From: Salinicola lusitanus
Lineage (GTDB): Bacteria > Pseudomonadota > Gammaproteobacteria > Pseudomonadales > Halomonadaceae
NCBI RefSeq assembly: GCF_003206045.1
Contig: NZ_PZJM01000006.1
Location: 58,236 to 122,235 of the forward strand
Direction: 5' to 3'
Length of the DNA stretch: 64,000 nucleotides
Shown in pieces: positions 1 through 8,940 of the stretch. Both the position numbers and the translations under genes were made by a program. Within the stretch, counting starts at the first letter, position 1, and each line of letters begins with the position of its first letter. The notes beneath the pieces are model-generated. The model made no database searches. It had not been told where the DNA came from and saw only the letters and a list, made by a program, of their open reading frames with translations.

Positions 1-171
1 GGGTCTCGTCGTTGGCGGGGCGGCGTTGATGCCGACTCCGCGCGTTAACCACGCTTTATCTGCCACAGGCCGGCGCTCACTCAGGTGGCGTTGACAGTCG
101 ACTCGTGGGCCCACGGCCCTGCCGTTCGCCGATCAGCGCCTCGTCTGGCCTGTCGATTCCTCGGGCAGCAC
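1..171. other. Left edge, downstream of the algK-like gene
   Basis: This stretch lies after the stop of the algK-like gene on the minus strand. I see no supported start codon with a ribosome binding site and no terminator hairpin, so the exopolysaccharide operon most likely continues to the left of the window. Genes expected there in an alginate-type cluster (outer-membrane porin, epimerase, acetylation genes) cannot be assessed. Confidence 0.4.
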
Positions 172-2928
172 TCAGGTTGTCTGGCCAGCGGCATCGGCGA
201 CATCCGTATCCTCGAGTAGATCCTGCAACGTTCTGATGGCGGTTTCGCTGTCGCTCTCCATCACGCCATCGAGCCAGATCATTGCCTGCTGTTGATCGAC
301 GAACTCCACGCCCCGCGCCTGGAGGTAGGCCTGGGCCAGCGACACGCGGGCGGATCGGTGTCCCTGGCGTGCCGCATCGACCAGCAGTCGGGCGCCCTTG
401 TGGGTATCGCGCGGCAACACCTCGCCACTGAGATAGGCGCGACCCAGCGCCGCCTCGGCACCGGCGTGGCCAGTGTCGGCCGCCGCCGTCAGCAGCTGCC
501 TGCCGCGGGCCACGTCCTGGGCGATACCGCCTTGTCCCTCGAGATAAGCCGCACCGAGCGCAGCTTTCGCAGAAACGTTGCCGTTGTCGGAGGCGCGGGA
601 GAGCCACTCGATGGCCTGGGCCGAGTCCTGGCCGACGCCATTGCCCTCCAGATAGGCCTGCCCCAGGACACGCTGGGCATTGTCGTCGCCGCGCTGCGCC
701 GCGCGCTCCAGATAGCGCACGCCCTTGGCGGGATCGGCGGCGACACCGGTGCCGTTCAGGTAGGCCTCGCCGAGGGTCACGCCGGCGGAGCCGTGGCCGG
801 CGTTGGCGGCCCGGGTCAGTAGCCTGACGCCGCGTTGTGGATCGGCGGTGACGCCGTCGCCGGTCAGCAGCATCCTGCCCAGGTCGGCTTCGGCGCCGAC
901 ATGGCCGGCGGCAATCGCACGTTCGAAATAGTTGGCGGCGCGCGCCTTGTCGACGGCGACCCCGATACCGTCGGCATACATTCGGCCGAGCGAGGCGGTG
1001 GCGCCGGGATGGCCTTCGTCGGCGGCGCGTGACAACCATTGCCTGGCGCTGGCGTCATCGGCGCGAACGCCTTGACCACCGAGATAGGCGCGACCCAGGT
1101 CCGCCATGGCCGGCACCTGGCCCATCCGGGCGGCGCGAATCAGATCATCGATGTTGCCCTGCTCGCCACTGGCGCGATAGGTGCGCGCCAGCGCCTGCTC
1201 AGCGGAAGGGTGGCCGGCGCGGGCGGCACGTTGCAGCCAGCGTTCGGCGCGGTTCAGGTCCGGTGGCACGCCGACTCCGTCACGGTAGGCGCGGCCGAGC
1301 ACGACCATGGCGTAGGCGTCGCCCTGATCGGCGGCTTGCTCCAGCAGCCTGACGCCCCGGTGATCCCTGCCGGACAGCTTGCCCTCGAGGATGCCCTGAC
1401 CGAGCCGGGTCTTGGCGGTGGTGTCGTCGGGGTCCTGCTCGATGGCTCGGTGCAGCCACTGCTGCGCCTTGGCTGGGTCGCGCTGGACTCCCTCACCGTC
1501 CAGGTAGGCGATTCCCAGGGTCCGGGCGGCACCGCTCTGATTCTGATCGGCCGCCTCGCTCAATAGCGAGACGCCGCGTTGCGGGTCGGCCGACGTACCC
1601 TCGCCCTCGAGGCAGGCTTGGCCTAGGCGCGCCGTGGCGTAGGGATGCCCCAGTTCGTGGGCACGTTCGAGATATTCGATGCCCTGTCTCGGCTGAGCCT
1701 GGAGCCGATCTCCCTCGAGATAGAGATTGCCCAGCAGGGCGAGGGCGTAGGCGTCGTCGTGCTGTGCCGCCCGCTGCAGCAGCGCGACCCCGCGCTGGAG
1801 ACTTGGCGACAGGACGTCTCCCGCCACGTAGGCCTGGCCCAGCGTGCGGGCGGCATCGAGCTGGCCCTGCTGGGCGGCTTCCGATAGCCACTTTTCGGCC
1901 AGGCCCGGATTGGGCTCGATCTGACCTTGGCCCAGATAGGCCTGGCCCAGCCAGTAGGCAGCGTCCACATTGCCGGACTCCGCCGCGCGCCGGAGCATGT
2001 CCAGCCCCTGGGCGGGATTCTGCTGCGTGACCAGCAGGTGGCCGGCGGCCGCCAGCGCTTGCGGGTCACCGCTGTCGGCGGCACGGATCAGCCACTGCTG
2101 CTGGCGTGCCGGCTGGGGCAGCAGACCGTCTTCGGCGTAAGCGCGCGAAAGCGCCAGCATCGCGCCGACGTCGCCGCTCTCGGCGCGCGGCGTCATTGCC
2201 TGGGCGTAGCGTTCGGCGTAGGCCCGTGCCTGGCTCGGGTTGCTATCGAAAGCCCCGCCCGGCGCGTAGTTCTCGGCCAGGGCCTGGAGCGCGCGCGGCT
2301 CATTCAGCGCCGCCGCCTGTTCCAACTGGAGGCGCGCTCCGTAGACGTCACGCGCGACGCCTTCTCCGGCCAGCTGCATTTCGGCGATCTCGATGCGCGC
2401 ACTGGGGTTGCCATCGTGAGCGACCGCCTGTTGAAACAGGTTCCACGCCAGGGCGGGGTCCTTCTTGACCCCGTCGCCGGCGCGGTAGAGCCGGCCCAGT
2501 TTCAACGAGGCGTTGTCGAGGCCGCTGAACTCATAGGGAACGGCCTGGCGATAGTAGTGCGCCGCCATCGCCGGATCGCGGGGTACGCCGGTCGCGTCGT
2601 CGTAGATTCGAGCCAGCTCGTAGCTGGCCTCGGGATGGGTGACCGCCATCGGCTTGAGCAGTGCGATGGCCTCGAGACTCTGCCCCTTGGCTTCGAGGCT
2701 GCGGATGTACTCCACCCGGTTCCAGTCGGTGGAGGGCATCGACTCGACGTAGTGATGGGCGAACAGCTCCTGGTCCTTGGCGGCGATCGGTTGCGTCTGG
2801 GCAGGTTGCTGGCTCGCGCAGGCGGTCAACATCACCACCGATGCCAGGCCCAGCATGAAGCGACTGCCAGCGCGGCGGCGTGTCACTGGCAGGTCTTTGC
2901 GGGTGGAAGGGGGCGTCGGTCTGGTCAT
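172..2928 (-). CDS. AlgK-like Sel1-repeat outer-membrane lipoprotein
   Basis: A 918-residue lipoprotein made almost entirely of Sel1/TPR-like repeats. The start at 2928 is preceded by GGAGAG. The N-terminus is basic (RRR at 17-19), followed by a hydrophobic stretch and a lipobox LTAC ending at Cys37, so export and lipid anchoring are expected. From about residue 75 to 890 I count roughly 22 repeats of about 36 residues, with the pattern A..LG..Y..G.GV..D...A..WL..AA..G. Alginate AlgK is a Sel1-repeat lipoprotein that helps assemble the outer-membrane secretin and contacts Alg44 and AlgX; by position in this operon this is its counterpart. AlgK of Pseudomonas is about 475 residues, so this one is nearly twice as long. 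Orthology to algK is inferred from architecture and context; it could be another Sel1 scaffold. Confidence 0.75.
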   Translation of the reverse strand: MTRPTPPSTRKDLPVTRRRAGSRFMLGLASVVMLTACASQQPAQTQPIAAKDQELFAHHYVESMPSTDWNRVEYIRSLEAKGQSLEAIALLKPMAVTHPEASYELARIYDDATGVPRDPAMAAHYYRQAVPYEFSGLDNASLKLGRLYRAGDGVKKDPALAWNLFQQAVAHDGNPSARIEIAEMQLAGEGVARDVYGARLQLEQAAALNEPRALQALAENYAPGGAFDSNPSQARAYAERYAQAMTPRAESGDVGAMLALSRAYAEDGLLPQPARQQQWLIRAADSGDPQALAAAGHLLVTQQNPAQGLDMLRRAAESGNVDAAYWLGQAYLGQGQIEPNPGLAEKWLSEAAQQGQLDAARTLGQAYVAGDVLSPSLQRGVALLQRAAQHDDAYALALLGNLYLEGDRLQAQPRQGIEYLERAHELGHPYATARLGQACLEGEGTSADPQRGVSLLSEAADQNQSGAARTLGIAYLDGEGVQRDPAKAQQWLHRAIEQDPDDTTAKTRLGQGILEGKLSGRDHRGVRLLEQAADQGDAYAMVVLGRAYRDGVGVPPDLNRAERWLQRAARAGHPSAEQALARTYRASGEQGNIDDLIRAARMGQVPAMADLGRAYLGGQGVRADDASARQWLSRAADEGHPGATASLGRMYADGIGVAVDKARAANYFERAIAAGHVGAEADLGRMLLTGDGVTADPQRGVRLLTRAANAGHGSAGVTLGEAYLNGTGVAADPAKGVRYLERAAQRGDDNAQRVLGQAYLEGNGVGQDSAQAIEWLSRASDNGNVSAKAALGAAYLEGQGGIAQDVARGRQLLTAAADTGHAGAEAALGRAYLSGEVLPRDTHKGARLLVDAARQGHRSARVSLAQAYLQARGVEFVDQQQAMIWLDGVMESDSETAIRTLQDLLEDTDVADAAGQTT

Positions 2929-3037
2929 GTGAATCTCTCCTTCGGGGGCAGGCCCGGCCTCCGTCCCTGGAGCGGGCCAAGATGGGTCAGGGGTTGAGCT
3001 CGAGGCTCGAATGCGGGTGTCGGGATTGGCGGCGTGA

Positions 3038-4324
3038 TCACGCGTCGGGCTCGAAGGCGGCAAGTTCCGCCCTGTCGGGTTCCGGTAGCGCCCGAGGCTG
3101 GGCCTGCGGAGCCATGAAATAGAAGGTGACGTAGCCGCCGGCACTGCGGTTGTCGATGGGCCGTTTCTGGCTGACGTAGTGGGCGACCCTGTCGTCGTCG
3201 TGGTGACTGAGATAGATCTCCATCCAGGCGAGATACTGCTCGTCGTCGAGGAAGCCGTAGTACTGTGCGTGGGTAGCCAGGTCCCCCAGCGCCGCCGGAT
3301 CGTCGAACGTATCCAGGGCGAACTGGACGGCGTCGTCGATGGTGTGGCCGTGGTATTCGAAGTCGAACAGGTCGTAACCCTGGCGATAGGCGACCTGCAT
3401 GATGGTGACCAGATAGAGCAGGGCGTAATTCTGGTAGTGGCTGGCGCGGCGGCCGCGAGCCATCTCGTGGGGCAAGGCGCCGCGTGGGGTCAGGTTGTTG
3501 AGCGCCGAGTAGACGGCGCTGACGCCGAACTGGAACAGCTCATCGTCTTCCGTCAGCACGCCGATCATGCTGGCGTAGAGCGCGCGACGATAGAAGTGGT
3601 TGTTGCAACAGCTCGGGTCCCCGCCACGGATGGAGGCGTGCTTGTGGGCCAGGGTGTTGAGCCAGTGGTCGATACGCTCGATCGCCTCCGGACGCTTGTC
3701 CGCGACCGCCGGACGCACGACCGAATAGGCGAGCGCGGCGGCAAACATCATCGATTCGGTCGAGTACCAGCCCTGGGGTTCCAGGCGATCGTAGTAGAAC
3801 TGGCTCAGCGCGTCGTGAGTCGCCCACTTGTCCAGGAACCGAACCAGGCAGTCGGCGTAGTAGTCGTCACCGGAGGCGACATACGAGCCGGCCAGGTTGG
3901 AGACGGTATCCTCGAAATCGAACAGCGGCTCGGAGGCCAGCTCCCACGCCTTGGGCTGCGGATAGTAGCCGGGGATCCGGATGACGCTGTCCAGCGCCGG
4001 CTTGGAAAGCTCCTGACGACAGCTCGGACCCTGCTCGAGTTGATCCCGGTTGTACTGCAGCAGGTCGTTGTCGGTGCGCTGCAGCAAGGCCATGCGCGCC
4101 TTGACGTCGAAATAGGACGCATCCGGATCGGTGACCGTGTACTCGGACAGATCCAGCTTCTGGCGCTGGGCGAAGCTCATCGTCTCGTCCGCCTCGGCGG
4201 GCCGGTCCGTCGGCGTCGGTTCGACCGCCTGTGCCGACAGGGCCGAGCCGAGGGTCGCCAGACCCAGGACGAGAACGAGGCTGTGACGCAGGCCGGGTCG
4301 GCCCGCGATTGGCATCCGGTTCAT
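3038..4324 (-). CDS. algL: Periplasmic alginate lyase AlgL, polysaccharide lyase family 5
   Basis: A 428-residue secreted lyase. The start at 4324 has GGGAG upstream, and a signal peptide ends near AQA at 31-33. The PL5 catalytic set is visible: N242 and H243 in CCNNHFY, R290 in MARGRR and Y297 in SHYQNY. The N-to-R spacing of 48 and R-to-Y spacing of 7 equal those of characterised PL5 enzyme A1-III (Asn191, His192, Arg239, Tyr246). In alginate systems AlgL clears mislocalised polymer from the periplasm. PL5 members differ in substrate, and some act on polyglucuronate as well as polymannuronate, which matters here because the precursor enzyme looks like Ugd. The gene follows the PL14-like gene by 29 bp and belongs to the same operon. 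Confidence 0.88.
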   Translation of the reverse strand: MNRMPIAGRPGLRHSLVLVLGLATLGSALSAQAVEPTPTDRPAEADETMSFAQRQKLDLSEYTVTDPDASYFDVKARMALLQRTDNDLLQYNRDQLEQGPSCRQELSKPALDSVIRIPGYYPQPKAWELASEPLFDFEDTVSNLAGSYVASGDDYYADCLVRFLDKWATHDALSQFYYDRLEPQGWYSTESMMFAAALAYSVVRPAVADKRPEAIERIDHWLNTLAHKHASIRGGDPSCCNNHFYRRALYASMIGVLTEDDELFQFGVSAVYSALNNLTPRGALPHEMARGRRASHYQNYALLYLVTIMQVAYRQGYDLFDFEYHGHTIDDAVQFALDTFDDPAALGDLATHAQYYGFLDDEQYLAWMEIYLSHHDDDRVAHYVSQKRPIDNRSAGGYVTFYFMAPQAQPRALPEPDRAELAAFEPDA

Positions 4325-4353
4325 GAGAATCGACTCCCTGTCGATAGGATGGA

Positions 4354-5250
4354 TCACCCCTTCGGGGTCATCAGCGTGAAATCGGCGAAATCGACGGTCT
4401 GGTCCCGAGGCGTGCGCCAATCGCTGCCATGGCCGCCGAAGAAGGTCGAGAACATCAGCCCGTCGATGTGCACCTCATCGGTGGTGCGATAGACGATGCC
4501 CTGCTGTTCCAGTGTCGGCTGGCCGTCGATCCAGACTCGCGCAATGCCGTTCTTGCGCTCGGGATCGTTGAGCACGATCTCCTCCTCGACGGTGACCCAC
4601 TGTCCCGGCGTGAAGTGCCAGCGGCCCCGGCCCACCGATTCGCCGTAGTCGGAGTCCTTGTTGACGACATACTCGTAGAGTTCGCCCTGTCCCTGCTTGC
4701 GCCACATGAACCGCATCGAGAAGCCGTTCTTGCCGGTGACTTCGTCGCCGCCGGTAGGGCCATCGCCGCCGTACAGCCCCGGCAGCTTGCCACCCTTGAC
4801 GAAATCGAAGCCGGCCGGGAAGCGCACCCGGTAGCGCAGGCAGGCGCGATCGGCCTGACGCAGCGCCGGCACCGGCACCACGAAACCGGCGCCGCCCTCT
4901 TCGGCGTCGCTGGGCGACGACGTGCCCGCGGGATAGTTGACACGCAGGGCAGGGCTGCCAAGACCGCTTTCGGTGCTGTCCAGGACCTGCAGGTTCTGCT
5001 CGCCCCAGCGACGCTGGCCAGCCAGGTTGTCCTTGATCCAGGCTTTGGGGTCGGCATTGTCATTCATCGCCAGGATCTGCACCGGCGCATAGCGGGATGA
5101 GCAGGCGCTGGCCTGCGGCTGGGTGAGCGAGTGATCGCTGTCCGCCTGGGCGGGAAGCGAGGCCAGTGTCAACGCGCCAGCGACCAGAATCGCCGAACCC
5201 AGCGGGCGCCGCCGGCGAGGTTGGCTATTGTCGAGCTTGGCTGGAATCAT
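4354..5250 (-). CDS. Secreted polysaccharide lyase family 14-like protein
   Basis: A 298-residue protein with a signal peptide (hydrophobic core about 19-33, cleavage near AQA-DS) and a beta-jelly-roll-like body. Conserved blocks are KGGKLPGLYGG at 152-162 and FSTFFGGHGSDWRTPRDQ at 267-284, which I recognise as the signature of PL14 lyases and related proteins; YEY at 192-194 is a further candidate for the active-site tyrosine region. Characterised PL14 enzymes cleave alginate or beta-1,4-glucuronan. The gene sits between alg44-like and algL, where Pseudomonas alginate operons carry no such gene. It could be a second clearing or length-controlling lyase, or a non-catalytic polymer-binding protein. 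Family assignment is from motif memory; substrate is unknown. Confidence 0.72.
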   Translation of the reverse strand: MIPAKLDNSQPRRRRPLGSAILVAGALTLASLPAQADSDHSLTQPQASACSSRYAPVQILAMNDNADPKAWIKDNLAGQRRWGEQNLQVLDSTESGLGSPALRVNYPAGTSSPSDAEEGGAGFVVPVPALRQADRACLRYRVRFPAGFDFVKGGKLPGLYGGDGPTGGDEVTGKNGFSMRFMWRKQGQGELYEYVVNKDSDYGESVGRGRWHFTPGQWVTVEEEIVLNDPERKNGIARVWIDGQPTLEQQGIVYRTTDEVHIDGLMFSTFFGGHGSDWRTPRDQTVDFADFTLMTPKG

Positions 5251-5315
5251 GTTCGTCTCCTTGGCGAGAGTGGCGCTTCGTGAATGGCTAGGTGATGTTC
5301 GAGTTCATGACACGA

Positions 5316-6755
5316 TCAGTTCATGGCGCTCTTCATGCCGTCGGCGGCGCGGCCCCACAGTGACTGAACGCCCTGAGCCATGGCGCGGCCGGCCTGGTAG
5401 GTCCATTCGGCAGCGGTATCGAGCATCGGGGCATCGGTGAAGCGCACGTCGACCGGCGTGCCTACGGTGCTTGCCGGCAGCGGCGATTCCGGCACCAGCA
5501 GCACGCTGGCCACGTTTTGCTGTTGACGCACCCAGTCGGGGAAGCCGGCGCGCGGCTGACGCTCGACGTCGAGGGCGACGCTGCGCACGCGAGCGGGAAT
5601 CGGCTCCGAGGCGTTGGGCAGGGCGATGTAAGCCTTCTGGTGGTTCTCGATATCGCCGATGTCCTCCATATGCACCAGCGCCTCGACCATCACGTCGTTG
5701 TTGCTGGTACTGACCAGCGTCATGACGCGGTCGCCCTCGTTGACATAGGTACCGCCGGCGGCGCTGAGCGCCCAGGCGACCTCGCAGTCGCAGGGGCTGT
5801 AGATGGTGTTGGCCGCGACCCGCGCCTTGTAGGCGTCGATACGCGAGCTCTCGTAGTCCCGGGCCGTCTCGAACTGCTCGACCCGGGTCTTGGCAATTTC
5901 CGGTGACAGGGTTTCAAAACCCAGCTCGCCGTTGGCGGGATTGGAGGAGGTGGCCACGCTGACCTTGCTGTTGCCCGCGTCATCGAGGCTCTGCTGCAGG
6001 TTCTCGATCAAGCGCTTGTTGTAGTCGAACGAAGCCTGAGAGAGCAGCAGGTCGTTCTGCAGCTCGGCGTTGTTGACGTCGATCAGTGGCTGGTCGCGTT
6101 CGACCTTGTCACCGGCCTTGAGATCGAGATCCTTCAACTGGCCGGCGCCGGGGGCAAGGATGTCGGTGCGCGGCGCCGTCACCGCAGCGAAGCTCGGCTC
6201 GATCAGGAAAACGTTGCGATAGACGGTCGCGGCGACGGCAGCCGTCAGCACGCCGGCGGCGACCAGCAGGGCCAGGTAGCGGAACATCGGCACCCGGCGC
6301 TTGGGTCGGGTGGCCGGCGTCGCCACGTTGCTCCGGCGCTTGCGCGGCGTCTGGGCGTCCTGCGGATCGATCAGGCCATCGAGACTGACGTGGCGGCCGC
6401 TCATCTGGGCCCGAATCACCCGGCGCAGGATATCCCGTTGACGGGGTTCCATCCGGGTGAACTCGAAGGCGATGAGCTGCGAACGGCCTTCGCCGATTTC
6501 TCGCAGCGGACGCGCCGTGGCGGATAGGGCCAGTTCGATGCCGCTGGCGGTCAGCATCAGCGCCACGGGAATCTCGCGCTGGCGCTCGAGCGGCATCGAG
6601 GTCTCCGCCGAAAAACCACCCATCGAGAGATCGTGGCCCTTGGCCACATGGCCGTCGCCCAGGCGTACGTCGAAGGGCATCTCGACCCGAACGTGGCGGC
6701 GTTCGTCACGGCGCTCGTGGCGTAACTGGTCCGTGTCGTTGTGTTGATCTGACAT
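5316..6755 (-). CDS. alg44: Alg44-like c-di-GMP-binding co-polymerase (PilZ plus HlyD-like)
   Basis: A 479-residue inner-membrane protein with AAGGAG before its start. The N-terminal cytoplasmic PilZ domain shows both c-di-GMP contact motifs: R19xxxR23 and D42xSxxG47. A single membrane helix at about 183-203 follows an arginine/lysine-rich linker, and the periplasmic remainder is a membrane-fusion-protein (HlyD-like) domain with a biotinyl/lipoyl-like half (GAGQLKDLDLKAGDKV). In alginate synthesis Alg44 activates the Alg8 synthase when c-di-GMP is bound and bridges to the periplasmic complex. It lies 28 bp downstream of alg8, consistent with co-translation. It is about 90 residues longer than the Pseudomonas protein (about 389). 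Confidence 0.88.
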   Translation of the reverse strand: MSDQHNDTDQLRHERRDERRHVRVEMPFDVRLGDGHVAKGHDLSMGGFSAETSMPLERQREIPVALMLTASGIELALSATARPLREIGEGRSQLIAFEFTRMEPRQRDILRRVIRAQMSGRHVSLDGLIDPQDAQTPRKRRSNVATPATRPKRRVPMFRYLALLVAAGVLTAAVAATVYRNVFLIEPSFAAVTAPRTDILAPGAGQLKDLDLKAGDKVERDQPLIDVNNAELQNDLLLSQASFDYNKRLIENLQQSLDDAGNSKVSVATSSNPANGELGFETLSPEIAKTRVEQFETARDYESSRIDAYKARVAANTIYSPCDCEVAWALSAAGGTYVNEGDRVMTLVSTSNNDVMVEALVHMEDIGDIENHQKAYIALPNASEPIPARVRSVALDVERQPRAGFPDWVRQQQNVASVLLVPESPLPASTVGTPVDVRFTDAPMLDTAAEWTYQAGRAMAQGVQSLWGRAADGMKSAMN

Positions 6756-6783
6756 GATGAAATCTCCTTGTCGAGTCCCTGAC

Positions 6784-8745
6784 CTACTGGCTGTTCCGGG
6801 CCAGCAGTTGTGTTTTCTCGTGGGCTTCGCCGAGCACCAGTGACAACTTCGTCAGGCGGACCTCCTGTCCGCCGACCCGGAGTCGGCAGGGGCGCTGTTC
6901 GTCACACTGGAATCGGCCCGCCTCGGCGAGCGTGGTGCCGTCTGCAGTGAGCTGGGGGGCGAGATCGCCGGCGACCTGCAGCGTGGTCGGATCATCGGGG
7001 TCGCCGTAACCCTGAAGGCTGGCGCCTCGGATCTTGTCCAGCGAGGCGACCTGGTCGTTGAAGCCGGCATCGATCCGGAAGTGACCCGCCGGCAGCTGCA
7101 CGCTGCCATCCTGCGGGGCATCGGCCAACGTCAGCGCGAGCCAGCGATTGTCGTGGCTGGCGCCGTGGTCGGTGGCCTCCGGCTGGGTGCCGACCATCGC
7201 CGCGAGCGAGAGCCGGTCCGCCGGTGCCATGATCCCGCCGAAGACGGCCAGCACGAAGATCAGCGCGCCAAAGTAGAGCGTGTGGATGAGGTGGCCGCCC
7301 AAGCGCTGGCGGCGCGCGGCACTCGGGTCCTCCGGCTCACCGGCCGAAATGCCCTGACGCGACCACTTCTGGCGATTGAAGCGAAAGCTGACGTAGGTCT
7401 TGAGAATCGCGCCGCTGAGCTGGTTGTAGTAGAGCATCGGCACCCACAGCGCGCTCCAGCGGCCACGCTGCCATGCCAGCACCAGGCTGGTGATGCCGCG
7501 GGTCATCAGGATCCAGAGCAGATAGGCGAAGATGAACGACGGGCGTACGAACAGGGTCAGCAGCACGGCGATGCACGGGCCGATCAGAGTGGTCCACATC
7601 GAAAGCCGCTGATCGATGAGGCTCCACCAGGTGTAGAAACCCATTCGCCGGGGGCCGAGCGCGATCGCGCGGCCGTTGGTGCGCAGCATGTTGCCGAACC
7701 AGCGACGCATCAGGTCTAGCGTCGACTTGAAGAAGCGCCGGCGATCCGGCAGTTCCTCGAAGCCGGTGACAGTGACATCCGGCAGATAGAGCATCTTCCA
7801 GCGATGCTTGAGCAGCCAGAACCAGGTCGACTTGTCGTCGCCGGAGAGGAACTTGAAGTTACCGAAACGCCAGTGCTCGACATGGTCGTTCTCGACCAGT
7901 TCGATGAACTCGGGCTGGGTGGCCAGGTCGGCGCGGAAGGCGCTGTAGCGGCCCGTCAGTACCAGCAGCCGTTCCGAGACGGAGGTCGAGCTCATGACCA
8001 GATGACGCTGGGCGTAGCGCAGGTCGTACCACTCCTTGGTCGCGTCGTTTCCGATCACCACGGCGTTGTTGTTGGTGGTGATCGCGCCCAGATCCTCTTT
8101 CGCCAGGAAGAACGACAGCGAGCGCGCCAGCGTTCCCGGCTCGATGCGAATGTCGCCGTCCATGCTCACCAGCAGTGAACGGTGGGTCGGCATGCAGCGC
8201 GAGATGGCACGTAGCACCTCGGCCATGGCCGAGCGTTTGCCATCGCCCTTCTGGAACATGTAGCGGACGCTGATATTGCCCGGCCAGCCGTGTTCTTCCA
8301 TCACCTGATCGATGATGTCGACATCGCTGCGATCGGCGATCGCGGCGAACAGCGTGGTCGGCACGCCGTAGTCGGCGGCATCGCGAATCAGGGCGTCGTA
8401 GACGGCGAAAGTGACTCTGGTGTCGATCCGGAAAGACGTGCACAGGATGTAGAGCGCGTCCGGTGTCTCGGTGGCACCGACGGCATCGGCCTGGGCTCGT
8501 AGCCGGGGAAACATGCGGCGGTTGTACCAGACCGAACGGATCGCCTGGACGAACCACCATGAGTAACGCCAGACGCCGATCAGGCCCACGGCGAAGATGA
8601 AGCTCTTCGAACCGGGATGGAAGACCTCGCCTGGCAGATGCGTTACCAGCAGCAGGACCAGCGTCGCGAGCAGCAGCATGACCGTGAATTCGGTTGCCAC
8701 CGACGCCCTGCTGGGTCTGGCTCGGGTGTAGTTGATGTCGCTCAT
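6784..8745 (-). CDS. alg8: Alg8-like processive family 2 glycosyltransferase with extra periplasmic tail
   Basis: A 653-residue membrane synthase. Two N-terminal helices (about 20-35 and 48-66) precede the GT-A domain with D196GD198, the acceptor-region SGDDK at 301-305 and an RRW motif at 347-349. Helices at about 383-400, 404-425 and 488-506 complete the membrane part, and the WWSLIDQR block is typical of Alg8. Alg8 polymerises mannuronate from GDP-mannuronic acid across the inner membrane and needs Alg44 with c-di-GMP. Pseudomonas Alg8 has about 494 residues; here about 147 extra residues follow the last helix, containing two cysteines (614 and 620). The sugar nucleotide used here is uncertain because the operon starts with a Ugd-type gene. 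Confidence 0.85.
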   Translation of the reverse strand: MSDINYTRARPSRASVATEFTVMLLLATLVLLLVTHLPGEVFHPGSKSFIFAVGLIGVWRYSWWFVQAIRSVWYNRRMFPRLRAQADAVGATETPDALYILCTSFRIDTRVTFAVYDALIRDAADYGVPTTLFAAIADRSDVDIIDQVMEEHGWPGNISVRYMFQKGDGKRSAMAEVLRAISRCMPTHRSLLVSMDGDIRIEPGTLARSLSFFLAKEDLGAITTNNNAVVIGNDATKEWYDLRYAQRHLVMSSTSVSERLLVLTGRYSAFRADLATQPEFIELVENDHVEHWRFGNFKFLSGDDKSTWFWLLKHRWKMLYLPDVTVTGFEELPDRRRFFKSTLDLMRRWFGNMLRTNGRAIALGPRRMGFYTWWSLIDQRLSMWTTLIGPCIAVLLTLFVRPSFIFAYLLWILMTRGITSLVLAWQRGRWSALWVPMLYYNQLSGAILKTYVSFRFNRQKWSRQGISAGEPEDPSAARRQRLGGHLIHTLYFGALIFVLAVFGGIMAPADRLSLAAMVGTQPEATDHGASHDNRWLALTLADAPQDGSVQLPAGHFRIDAGFNDQVASLDKIRGASLQGYGDPDDPTTLQVAGDLAPQLTADGTTLAEAGRFQCDEQRPCRLRVGGQEVRLTKLSLVLGEAHEKTQLLARNSQ

Positions 8746-8770
8746 CGGATGTCCCTGAAATCTTCTTCTG

Positions 8771-8813
8771 GGGTCGCTCGATGACGCGACGTTGCGGCGT
8801 CATTGAGCGACCC
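8771..8813 (-). promoter_or_regulatory. Long intercistronic stem-loop between ugd and alg8
   Basis: The arms GGGTCGCTC (8771-8779) and GAGCGACCC (8805-8813) pair, then one mismatch, then ATGACGC (8781-8787) pairs with GCGTCAT (8797-8803), leaving a 9-base loop. No T-tract follows on the minus strand, so it is unlikely to be a full intrinsic terminator. It lies in the 195-bp gap downstream of ugd and could stabilise or process the mRNA, or reduce readthrough into alg8. Confidence 0.6.
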
Positions 8814-8940
8814 GGTCCCTTGCGCGTGACCACCGAGTCTCGAGGGCAGACACGACGTTCCCGCGATCGACGCGGTGGCGCCGATGCAGATCGTGATCGA
8901 AAGGGGAGGTCGGCGGCCCTGCCGCCGACGAGGCCGGGGG

